From: Pseudomonadota bacterium
GTDB lineage: Bacteria; Pseudomonadota; Alphaproteobacteria; Rhizobiales; Hyphomicrobiaceae
Direction of reading: 5' to 3'
Length of the DNA: 11,471 nt
NCBI GenBank assembly: GCA_023387235.1
Contig: JAEWIJ010000187.1
Span: forward strand, 1-11,471
This document shows positions 1-5,826 of this stretch, piece after piece. Position 1 is the first letter of the stretch. Every line of letters begins with the position of its first letter. The position numbers and the translations under genes are program-made. The notes below the pieces were generated by a model. The model was not told the DNA's origin, made no database searches, and saw only the letters and a list, made by a program, of their open reading frames with translations.

Positions 1-860
1 GCAGGCGCGTCCCGGAACGCCGTGCGACGCTCGTCCCACTCCGCGGCGCCGACGCGCGCGAACGTCACGCCCGGACCGCCGCCGCTATACGTCGCCGCCA
101 CGAGCCCGGTGGATTTCAACTCCGCGAGCAGCTTGTCGCAAAGCCCGATGATCGACGACATGAGCATGCCCGGCACGATTGCGAGACGATAGCCCATGCG
201 CTCGATCTCGGCGTGCGGGATGGACGGCGTCTTGCCGCTGAGCACGTTGTTAAAGAGGCAGGGCCCCTTCACGGCCTTCGGCACCGCCACCACTTCCTCG
301 ACCGACTGCGGGGCTTCGAAGAAGGCCATGTCCGCCCCTGCCTCCAGCGCCATATTGCACCGCGCGACCGCCTCGTCGTATCCGGCGACGCTGCGCGCAT
401 CCGTGCGAGCGATGATCAGGAAATCAGAGGTACGCCGTGCGGCGGCGGCTGCCCGGATCTTGGCCGCGTAGTCCTCGCGGCTGACCAGCTCCTTGCCGTC
501 GAGGTGTCCGCAGCGCTTCGGAAAGACCTGATCCTCGATGTGGATGGCCTGGACGCCGGCACGCTCGAACGACTGCACGGTCCGGTAGACACTGAGCTCG
601 TTGCCATAGCCCGTGTCGGCATCGCTGACGAGCGGCACGCCGATCGATCCCGCCATCCGGCCGGCATTGGCGACCATCTCCGTCATGGTGAGCAGGCCAT
701 AGTCGGGAAGGCCATGCGAGACCGACGTGCCGGCCCCCGTCATATAGACGGCAGGAAAGCCGGCCTGCTCCACGAGCTTTGCGGTGAGGCTGTCGTAGGC
801 ACCCGGCGCGACGACCATGGGGCCTGACTGAATCATGGATTTGAGGGTGGCTGGCGCCAT
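1..860 (-). CDS. Isocitrate lyase/PEP mutase superfamily protein, C-terminus cut by window edge
   Basis: A continuous minus-strand frame runs from an ATG at 860 off the left edge (286 complete codons visible). Superfamily hallmarks, by residue: DADTGYG at 80-86 (Mg2+-binding Asp pair), IED at 108-110, the active-site loop PKRCGHL at 114-120 with its Cys, and ARTDA at 151-155. This is a soluble TIM-barrel family that cleaves or forms C-C or C-P bonds of oxaloacetate-like acids. Members include 2-methylisocitrate lyase, dimethylmalate lyase, oxaloacetate decarboxylase and carboxyphosphonoenolpyruvate mutase. The KRCGH loop suggests a lyase or hydrolase rather than true PEP mutase, but the exact substrate cannot be read. 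The start is supported by GGGAGG (plus-strand 871-876), ten bases upstream. No partner gene is visible, so the context does not indicate a pathway. Family call is firm; function is open. Confidence 0.9.
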   Translation of the reverse strand, partial: MAPATLKSMIQSGPMVVAPGAYDSLTAKLVEQAGFPAVYMTGAGTSVSHGLPDYGLLTMTEMVANAGRMAGSIGVPLVSDADTGYGNELSVYRTVQSFERAGVQAIHIEDQVFPKRCGHLDGKELVSREDYAAKIRAAAAARRTSDFLIIARTDARSVAGYDEAVARCNMALEAGADMAFFEAPQSVEEVVAVPKAVKGPCLFNNVLSGKTPSIPHAEIERMGYRLAIVPGMLMSSIIGLCDKLLAELKSTGLVAATYSGGGPGVTFARVGAAEWDERRTAFRDAP

Positions 861-1057
861 GTCTTTTTTTCCTCCCGCAGGCGATCTGATCGTTTCGTTG
901 CTGGCGACCTTAGGCAGGCCAGACTGAGGCGTCCAGGCCTGCACGTGCGGTGCGGACCTGTGGGTTTCGAGGGGAAACAGGGATGATCACCCCGCTGGCC
1001 TTGGTCCTGACCCCGAATCACCTGAGCTTGGGCGGGCCATGTTCGGCTAAAGCAACA

Positions 1058-1109
1058 GACTTGAAATTCACCTCAGCTCGAGGCTAGGCGGGGAGTGAAT
1101 TTTCAAGTC
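1058..1109. repeat. Large inverted repeat 1 (hairpin)
   Basis: GACTTGAAATTCAC at 1058-1071 is the reverse complement of GTGAATTTTCAAGTC at 1095-1109, apart from one extra T in the right arm. The loop is 23 bases. Partial complementarity continues outward (AGCAAC at 1051-1056 against GTTGTT at 1114-1119). There is no T-tract after it on either strand, so it does not look like an intrinsic terminator. It may be an operator or a dispersed palindromic element. Confidence 0.75.
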
Positions 1110-1135
1110 CGAAGTTGTTTTAGAACACTATGAAT

Positions 1136-1213
1136 CTAAAGCGTCTTTGGACCTTAAATGCGACTTTGAGATCAGCACCGGGCGTGGGTCGCATTTAAAG
1201 TCCGACGCTTTAG
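1136..1213. repeat. Large inverted repeat 2 (hairpin) directly before the start of the 1226 gene
   Basis: CTAAAGCGTC at 1136-1145 pairs perfectly with GACGCTTTAG at 1204-1213. After a TTT bulge, GGACCTTAAATGCGAC at 1149-1164 pairs with GTCGCATTTAAAGTCC at 1188-1203 with one mismatch. The stem totals about 26 bp and the loop is 1165-1187. The right arm ends 12 bases before the ATG at 1226, just ahead of the ribosome-binding site. If transcribed, it would sit in the 5' leader of that gene. The stem shares GGACTTnAAA with hairpin 1, which suggests related sequences. Confidence 0.8.
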
Positions 1214-1225
1214 TGGAGTGGGACC

Positions 1226-1708
1226 ATGTCCATCAGCGTGCTGGCACGCCAGCTCATCTCGCAGGAGATCTTCAGAGGGCTCAGTCCGCTGCAGCTCACT
1301 GAAATCGTGCGACAGGCCGAGCGCATTGTTTACCGCCCGGGCGAAACCATCGTGGAGGCGGGGAAGATTGGCGATGCGGCGGTGCTGATCGTCGCCGGCG
1401 ATGCCGTTCGCTTTGACGAGGACGAGACGGCAACGGGGCTGAGCGCCCACGGCATTGGCACGGGTTCGCTGCTGAGCGAGCTCGCCATGCTGATCGAGCA
1501 CGAGCACGGTGTAACGGTCGTGGCCCACACGACCGTGCGCGCGCTGCGCATCACGCGCTCCGGCCTGCAGGCTCAGATGCTCGAGGACCCGGATCTTGCA
1601 GGCCATTTCGTCGACCGCATCACCGAGCGCCTCAATCGCGTGGCCGATGAGCTCCGCCACATCGACTACGCTCTCGCGGGCGCCGAGGGGCAGCCAGCGC
1701 CAGCGTGA
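1226..1708 (+). CDS. Stand-alone cyclic-nucleotide-binding-fold protein with altered phosphate-binding cassette
   Basis: The product has 160 residues. Residues 16-115 follow the cNMP-binding (Crp/PKA-type) fold: FRGLSPLQL at 16-24, YRPGETIVEAG at 36-46, a central GDAVRF turn, then the phosphate-binding cassette at 80-100. In the cassette the conserved Glu is kept (SELAML, E85). The Arg that normally grips the cyclic phosphate falls on H94 (EHEHGVT instead of the usual PRAAT), so true cAMP or cGMP binding is doubtful. Residues 120-148 form an amphipathic helical tail. There is no helix-turn-helix, so it is not a Crp/Fnr regulator by itself. GGAG at 1215-1218, seven bases ahead, supports the start. 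A large hairpin lies immediately upstream. Fold call is good; ligand and role are unknown. Confidence 0.8.
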   Translation: MSISVLARQLISQEIFRGLSPLQLTEIVRQAERIVYRPGETIVEAGKIGDAAVLIVAGDAVRFDEDETATGLSAHGIGTGSLLSELAMLIEHEHGVTVVAHTTVRALRITRSGLQAQMLEDPDLAGHFVDRITERLNRVADELRHIDYALAGAEGQPAPA

Positions 1709-1769
1709 GCTCTGACCTCAGTTCAGGCTTGCGCCGTCATCTCATCCAATTTAGAGAAGATCCCGCTAC
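1709..1769. other. Short spacer after the 1226 gene
   Basis: No gene, repeat or clear signal was seen between the stop at 1708 and the terminator region at 1770. Plus-strand transcripts from the 1226 gene would run into the GCGCCCAACC/GGTTGGGCGC hairpin at 1781-1811, which could also stop them, although the T-run on that strand is displaced (TTTT at 1820-1823). Confidence 0.4.
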
Positions 1770-1811
1770 AAAATAGAAAAGCGCCCAACCCCGGGGGGAG
1801 AGGTTGGGCGC
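1770..1811 (-). terminator. Intrinsic terminator of lolA and/or the small RNA
   Basis: A perfect 10-bp stem, GCGCCCAACC/GGTTGGGCGC, is closed by an 11-base loop (1791-1801). On the minus strand the tail TTTTCTATTTTG follows immediately (1780-1769). This is the textbook shape for transcripts coming from the lolA side. The sequence AAAAGCGC at 1777-1784 also has a partner GCGCTTTT at 1816-1823, so it may work in both directions. Confidence 0.8.
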
Positions 1812-1917
1812 TGGAGCGCTTTTCGGCGCTTCGCACCGGGAGGGAAGCCGGTGCAGCGGATTGATGTCTTCGGCTAGACGGGGGGCACTGCCGAGTGTGT
1901 GACATCCACCGCTCTAC
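1770..1917 (-). ncRNA. Candidate small RNA with three C-rich hairpin loops (anti-Shine-Dalgarno type)
   Basis: Read on the minus strand, about 145 bases fold into three successive hairpins. The first is TCGGC/GCCGA (1894-1890 with 1874-1870), with CCCCCC in its loop. The second is GCACCGG/CCGGTGC (1854-1848 with 1839-1833), with loop CUUCCCUC. The third is GCGCCCAACC/GGTTGGGCGC (1811-1802 with 1790-1781), with loop CTCCCCCC-like, followed by a T-rich tail. A promoter-like pair lies just upstream. Several hairpins with exposed CCUCC-like loops, the last being a terminator, match the layout of the alphaproteobacterial cuckoo/alpha-r14 small RNAs, which pair with ribosome-binding sites. The loops here are not the exact CCUCCUCCC motif, so family membership is inferred. 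It might instead be processed from the lolA 3' end. Confidence 0.5.
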
Positions 1918-1922
1918 AGTCG

Positions 1923-1950
1923 AATTTAGTTGCCTGTGGCCGAAAATCAA
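1923..1950 (-). promoter_or_regulatory. Candidate sigma-70 type promoter for the small RNA
   Basis: On the minus strand TTGATT (1950-1945) is followed by 16 bases and TAAATT (1928-1923). This fits the alphaproteobacterial TTGAC-N17-CTATAT style only moderately. Initiation would fall near 1915-1918, a few bases before the first hairpin. It lies downstream of the lolA stop, so it would not serve lolA. Confidence 0.4.
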
Positions 1951-2050
1951 GGTGCGCCCAGCGGGGGCTCACGATTCTTTTACTGATTGTTTCAGGCGGC
2001 CGCGCGGGCCGATTCGCCCCGCCGTAAGCCGAAGTCGTCAATCTATTGAT

Positions 2051-2803
2051 TTACTTCTGCTTTCTCAGCGTCGGGCTGATGACGCGGAACAACTCGAGGT
2101 CCAGATCCTCGGGCCGCGCGAGGTTCGCAACCTCGACACGCGTGTCGGTGCCTTGCGAATCGGTCGTCACCCATTCCCTGAGCTCGAGCTCCGGACCCTT
2201 GGTCATGAACAGCCGAATCTGGCCGGGTGCGTCGGGACTTTTGTCCTGGAGGGCGAGGATGATCAGATCGTCCGCCTCCTGCACTTCGACGATGCTCGCA
2301 TCTCGCAGCAGATCGACATCCTTGCGCAGCAGGAGCCGGAAAGGTGTCTGGTCGAGCGCGATGCGGTCGTCCGAGTGAACTTCGAGATCCTGGATGGCCA
2401 GCATCGTGCCGTCCGAGACGATCAGCTGGCGGCTCGGTCGGTTGTACTCGAACCGCAGCCGTCCGGGCCGTTTGACGAAGAACGTCCCGCGCATCCGCTT
2501 GTTGTCGGAGGACGTCTGCACGAACGTTCCGCGCAGATTCTCCAGGTTGTTGAAATAGCGGCTGACCTTGTTCACGGTCTCGATCTGTTTCGGATCGAGC
2601 GCAATCCCGGCGATCGTCGACTCCGGTTTGACGTCCGTGTTCCAGGACGGATTACCGAGCGGGCTGCTGGCTGCCGGTCTCCCCGGGTTCTGCGCCATCG
2701 CTCCCAGCGATCCGGCCACAGCCCAGAGCGAGGCCGACGTCAGAACCGCGATTGCGCACAGAATGACCGCGCCCACTCGCCCGACGTTCCGGCCCTCACG
2801 CAT
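2051..2803 (-). CDS. lolA: Outer-membrane lipoprotein carrier protein LolA
   Basis: LolA is the periplasmic chaperone that takes lipoproteins from LolCDE at the inner membrane to the outer membrane. The product is 250 residues. Residues 1-37 are a signal peptide (Arg-rich start, hydrophobic 10-34, AMA before a cleavage at Q38). A Pro/Ser-rich linker runs to about 65, then the LolA half-barrel at 75-240. The barrel carries NLRGTFVQ (89-96), GTFFVKRPGRLRFEY (106-120), a DG turn (131-132) and TPFRLLL (153-159). The frame stays open to 2896, but the ATG at 2803 is chosen. It has a strong GAGGGGG (plus-strand 2810-2816) six bases ahead and begins right at the signal peptide; an ATG at 2827 is the alternative. 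In many relatives lolA follows ftsK; here its neighbour is secB, transcribed away from it. Confidence 0.9.
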   Translation of the reverse strand: MREGRNVGRVGAVILCAIAVLTSASLWAVAGSLGAMAQNPGRPAASSPLGNPSWNTDVKPESTIAGIALDPKQIETVNKVSRYFNNLENLRGTFVQTSSDNKRMRGTFFVKRPGRLRFEYNRPSRQLIVSDGTMLAIQDLEVHSDDRIALDQTPFRLLLRKDVDLLRDASIVEVQEADDLIILALQDKSPDAPGQIRLFMTKGPELELREWVTTDSQGTDTRVEVANLARPEDLDLELFRVISPTLRKQK

Positions 2804-3083
2804 ACGAAGCCCCCTCAGCGCATTCATGCCATTCGCCCCATAACGATTTCGGCACCAAGCCGCCAAGTCCATCGGATCGATGGACCATTCGCACAAACCG
2901 CCAGATCAAGACACCAGCCCAGCATCCCATTCCCCCAAGATTGAGACGAGATCGGGGCGCGCTGCCCTCGTCCTAGTCTCCGCCGGAGGATTGCGGGTTG
3001 CCGGCGCGCGTGCTACCCGCCAACCGTGCCGTGCACATGACACCGCTACATGTCCAAGTCCACCGCAGAGGCGCTGTTCATCC
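2804..3083. promoter_or_regulatory. Divergent lolA/secB intergenic region
   Basis: About 280 bases separate the two divergent starts and must contain both promoters. No hexamer pair stands out strongly on either strand. The one clear structure is a perfect palindrome, GTCCATCG-GAT-CGATGGAC, listed separately. Both reading frames stay open into this stretch, but without family similarity or ribosome-binding sites. Confidence 0.45.
2867..2885. promoter_or_regulatory. Perfect 8-bp inverted repeat, candidate operator
   Basis: GTCCATCG (2867-2874), a GAT spacer and CGATGGAC (2878-2885) form an exact dyad. It lies about 65 bases upstream of the chosen lolA start and 199 bases upstream of secB. Its size and spacing suit a dimeric regulator. 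No regulator gene is nearby, so the partner is unknown. Confidence 0.4.
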
Positions 3084-3605
3084 ATGCCGAAAAATCCAAC
3101 GCCTACGTCCGGGAATGGTCCTGCCGCCTCGCCGTCTGCGACTCAGCCGCAGCAGGTCCAGGTCCGCATCGCCGGCCAATACATCAAGGATCTCTCTTTC
3201 GAGAGCCCTAACATCGGCAAGCTGATCGCCAGCCCTCCGGAAAATCCCAATCTGGACGTCGAGATCAACGTCGGCATCACGAGTCTCGGGGCCAATCTGT
3301 ACGAGTCGGCCATCGAATTCAAAGCGCGCGCCAAAACGAAGGATATGCTGATCTACGAGCTCGAGATCGTCTATGCCGGGGCCTTCCAGATCGAGAATGC
3401 GCCGCCGCAGGCTCTGGAGCCCATGCTTTTCGTCAACTGTCCAGCGCTGCTCTTTCCATTCCTGCGCCGGACCGTAGCCGACATCACGCGCGAAGGTGGG
3501 TTCCCGCCGCTGCTGCTCGATCCTGTCGATTTCGGTGCGCTTTACATGCGCAAGAAGCAGCTCGGGATGCCGCCGCAGGCAGCGCCCTCAACCGACCTGT
3601 CCTGA
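3084..3605 (+). CDS. secB: Protein-export chaperone SecB
   Basis: SecB is a cytoplasmic tetrameric chaperone that holds preproteins unfolded and passes them to SecA. The product has 173 residues. A Pro/Ser/Gln-rich N-terminus (1-24) precedes the conserved VRIAGQYIKDLSFESPN (27-43). The strands around YAGAF follow, then LFVNCPALLFPFLRRTVADI and PLLLDPVDFGALY near the C-terminus, all typical of the family. The frame is open back to 2880, but the preceding residues have no SecB character, so the ATG at 3084 is used; its GAGG (3068-3071) is distant and weak. Its 3' end overlaps dnaQ, which converges on it, by 18 bases. A 6-bp hairpin at the stop (GAGCCA 3604-3609, TGGCTC 3618-3623) might aid termination but has no T-run. 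Confidence 0.95.
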   Translation: MPKNPTPTSGNGPAASPSATQPQQVQVRIAGQYIKDLSFESPNIGKLIASPPENPNLDVEINVGITSLGANLYESAIEFKARAKTKDMLIYELEIVYAGAFQIENAPPQALEPMLFVNCPALLFPFLRRTVADITREGGFPPLLLDPVDFGALYMRKKQLGMPPQAAPSTDLS

Positions 3606-4325
3606 GCCATCCTCTGCTGGCTCCACGCGCTCGAAGCGGATCCACACGGCTTCAGCTCCGAGCGTCTCGACGAACGTGCGATGCGCCGCAATGTCCGCTT
3701 CGTTCAGGCGTGATGCCAGCGGGCGCGGACGTGTGCGGATAGCGGAAGTCGTGGCCACGCCGAGGCTTTGCTGGCGGACGACCGCCTGCGCGAGGCTGAG
3801 CGTCGCCTGCCGCTCGCCGAGCAGCTCGAGGTAGACTTCCGCGAGCAGCCACGAGTCCAGCAGCGCGCCGTGAAACGTGCGCTTGGAATTGTCGATCTGG
3901 TAGCGCTTGCAAAGCGCATCGAGACTGTTCGGACCACCGGGATACTTGCGCTTTGCGAGCGCCAGCGTATCGACGACACGGTCCATGCCGATAGCAGTAT
4001 GGCGCAGGCGTTGCAGCTCGGCATTGATGAAGCCGATGTCGAAGGCTGCGTTGTGAATGATGAGCGGCGAGTCGCCAATGAATTCCACAAACTGGGGCGC
4101 GATCTCGCGAAACTTCGGCTTGTCCCGCAGTTGCTCCATCGAGATGCCGTGGATCGCCTGTGCGTCCGGATGGACGTCGCGATCCTCGGGATGGATGTAC
4201 TGATGAAAGGTCTTCTCGGTCGGAATGCGGTTGATCAGCTCGACGCATCCGATCTCGATGATGCGGTCACCCCGCCGGGCATCGAGGCCCGTTGTCTCGG
4301 TATCGAGAACGACCTCGCGTAGCAT
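3588..4325 (-). CDS. dnaQ: DNA polymerase III epsilon subunit (3'-5' proofreading exonuclease)
   Basis: DnaQ removes misincorporated nucleotides in the replicative polymerase core. The product is 245 residues of the DEDDh exonuclease type. ExoI is LDTETTGL with D8 and E10, ExoII is HNAAFDIGFIN with D96, and ExoIII-epsilon is FHGALLDSWLLAEVY with H152 and D157. All five catalytic residues are in place. The region after residue 180 is the variable part that tethers the subunit to the polymerase alpha subunit. The ATG at 4325 has AAGGA a few bases upstream and begins directly at the catalytic domain. It is the last gene of the ppsR-maf-aroE-coaE-dnaQ unit, 23 bases after coaE, and overlaps the 3' end of convergent secB by 18 bases. 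Confidence 0.95.
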   Translation of the reverse strand: MLREVVLDTETTGLDARRGDRIIEIGCVELINRIPTEKTFHQYIHPEDRDVHPDAQAIHGISMEQLRDKPKFREIAPQFVEFIGDSPLIIHNAAFDIGFINAELQRLRHTAIGMDRVVDTLALAKRKYPGGPNSLDALCKRYQIDNSKRTFHGALLDSWLLAEVYLELLGERQATLSLAQAVVRQQSLGVATTSAIRTRPRPLASRLNEADIAAHRTFVETLGAEAVWIRFERVEPAEDGSGQVG

Positions 4326-4348
4326 GGGCTTCCTTCGAGCTCAGGGCA

Positions 4349-4975
4349 TCACGCCCAGTGCCGAGCGAATGCCGTTCCTTTTCGTCCGCTCAACTGGGCC
4401 ATGATTCGATCGATCTGTGCTTCCGTCTCGGGGATGCTGCGCGACGTATCCACAACGAAGTCGGCTCGACTGCGCTTGTCTTCGTCGGACATCTGGCGTG
4501 ACAGGATCTGATCCAGCTTCTCCGGCGTCATGCCCGCCCGCTCCAGCACCCGGCTGCGCTGGATTTCAGGCGGCGCGCTGACGACGATCGTCACGTCGAC
4601 GCGTTCGTTTCCGCCCGTCTCGAACAGCAGCGGAATCTCGAGAACAACCTTCTCCATGCCCTTGCCCGCCTTGACATGGAGAAATTCGCGCTCCGCCTGA
4701 ACGACGAGCGGGTGCACGATGGCTTCGAGCCTCGTGTACGCGCTGCCGTCCGCAAGGAGGGCTGCCGCCAGCTTCTGGCGGTCGATGCCGCCATCTTCGG
4801 ACATCGTTCCGGGAAAGGCCGCCGCGATGGGCGCGACTGCAGCTCCACCGGTCTTGTACATCTTGTGCACAATGGAATCCGCGTCGCAGACCGGAACGCC
4901 AAGGGTCCGGATGCGCGCCGCAGCCGTCGATTTTCCCATTCCGATCGAGCCGGTCAGGCCGATGATGAGCATCAT
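4349..4975 (-). CDS. coaE: Dephospho-CoA kinase
   Basis: CoaE phosphorylates the 3'-hydroxyl of dephospho-CoA with ATP, the last step of coenzyme A synthesis. The product is about 208 residues, normal for the family. It has the P-loop GLTGSIGMGKST (6-17), the CDADSIVH substrate motif (30-37), the RLEAIVHPLV segment (82-91), then EIPLLFE and the lid region. The first ATG (4975) overlaps the aroE stop as ATGA. A second in-frame ATG at 4972 has better spacing to the AGAGAGG upstream and could be the true start, changing the protein by one residue. Translation is probably coupled to aroE. Confidence 0.95.
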   Translation of the reverse strand: MMLIIGLTGSIGMGKSTAAARIRTLGVPVCDADSIVHKMYKTGGAAVAPIAAAFPGTMSEDGGIDRQKLAAALLADGSAYTRLEAIVHPLVVQAEREFLHVKAGKGMEKVVLEIPLLFETGGNERVDVTIVVSAPPEIQRSRVLERAGMTPEKLDQILSRQMSDEDKRSRADFVVDTSRSIPETEAQIDRIMAQLSGRKGTAFARHWA

Positions 4976-5826
4976 TTCCTCTCTATATCGGCAACGAGGA
5001 TATCGCGCAGCTCCGGCGTGACTTCCGGCTTTACGCCGAACCAGCGCTCGAAGCCCGGTACGGCCTGATGCAGCAACATGCCGAGCCCATCGACTGTGCG
5101 ATGTCCGCGCGCGCGCGCCGCGGCAAGGAGGGGGGTCGTCAGCGGCACATAAACGATATCCGCCACGACGGCATCCCTGTGGAGGGCGGCGAGGTCGAGG
5201 TCGAGCGGCGCATTGCCGATCATGCCGAGCGTCGTCGTATTGACGATCACCCCGGCATCCGCGACGGCACCTCCCCGATCTGCCCAGGCCCAGCTCTCGA
5301 CACGCGGTCCGAAGTGCGCGACGAGGCTTTTCGCACGCTCAGCCGTCCTGTTGACGAGCCGCACTTTCCCGACACCGGCGGCGAGGAAGCCATGAACGAT
5401 CGCCCGCGCAGCGCCGCCAGCGCCAAAGACCGCGACCGGCACATCCTTCCCATCCCAACCGGGAGCCGACTGCGCGAGATGCGTCATGAAGCCGTACGTA
5501 TCGGTATTGGCCACGCACACCTTGGCACCGTCGCGCCAGACGGTGTTCGCCGCGCCGACGGCCTCGGCCGAGGGATCTCGCCAATCCGCGGCTTCGAATA
5601 CCGCCTGCTTGTGGGGCGCCGTAACATTGCAGCCTTCGAGGCCACGTGATTCCAGTGACCGAATGAAGGCCGCGGCCTCGCCCGGCGGCACAGCCGTCCG
5701 GTCGTATCGCCCGGCGATGCCATAGGTCTTCAGCCAGTATCCGTGGATCAGCGGAGAGCGCGACTGCTCGATCGGCCAACCGATTACGCACGCCTTCTTC
5801 ACATCGCCGTCCACAGCATTGGTCAC
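4972..5826 (-). CDS. aroE: Shikimate dehydrogenase
   Basis: AroE reduces 3-dehydroshikimate to shikimate with NADPH in aromatic amino acid synthesis. Counting from a GTG at 5826 gives 284 residues. The substrate site shows SRSPLIHGYW (22-31), NVTAPHK (67-73) with catalytic K73, GAANT (91-95) and NTDTYGF (107-113) with D109. The NADP-binding glycine loop is GAGGAARA (135-142), followed by NRT (159-161). The C-terminus has GLGMLLHQAVPGFE. The frame continues upstream antisense-free into maf, but that part is non-AroE. The GTG overlaps the maf stop as GTGA, which suits the coupled layout of the operon. A GTG five codons later is the alternative. No strong ribosome-binding site is visible. Confidence 0.93.
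   Translation of the reverse strand: MTNAVDGDVKKACVIGWPIEQSRSPLIHGYWLKTYGIAGRYDRTAVPPGEAAAFIRSLESRGLEGCNVTAPHKQAVFEAADWRDPSAEAVGAANTVWRDGAKVCVANTDTYGFMTHLAQSAPGWDGKDVPVAVFGAGGAARAIVHGFLAAGVGKVRLVNRTAERAKSLVAHFGPRVESWAWADRGGAVADAGVIVNTTTLGMIGNAPLDLDLAALHRDAVVADIVYVPLTTPLLAAARARGHRTVDGLGMLLHQAVPGFERWFGVKPEVTPELRDILVADIERK

Larger units (their letters stand above)
861..1225. other. Palindrome-rich intergenic region between divergent genes
   Basis: No gene is supported in these 365 bases; short frames here lack any family resemblance. The region must hold the promoters of the divergent lyase-like and cyclic-nucleotide-fold genes. It contains a 7-bp inverted repeat, GCAGGCC at 914-920 with GGCCTGC at 936-942. 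It also has a near-palindrome around TGATCA at 980-993 (GGG-A-TGATCA-C-CCC). The two large hairpins at 1051-1213 are listed separately. On the minus strand a weak promoter-like pair may precede the lyase gene (CTGGAC, 17 bases, CTAAGG), but it is not convincing. Confidence 0.6.

Noticed and set aside
1115..1140. Promoter for the 1226 gene (TTGTTT ... TATGAAT or TCTAAA)
   Set aside because: Spacing is 8 or 14 bases, wrong for a sigma-70 promoter.
1172..1660. 162-codon minus-strand frame opposite the cyclic-nucleotide-fold gene
   Set aside because: No recognisable domain; the plus strand has the cNMP-binding fold and a good ribosome-binding site.
1895..2944. 349-codon plus-strand frame opposite lolA
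   Set aside because: Antisense shadow; the minus strand encodes LolA with signal peptide and family motifs.
2880..3083. N-terminal extension of secB
   Set aside because: Conserved SecB sequence begins after 3084, and the extension has non-family composition.
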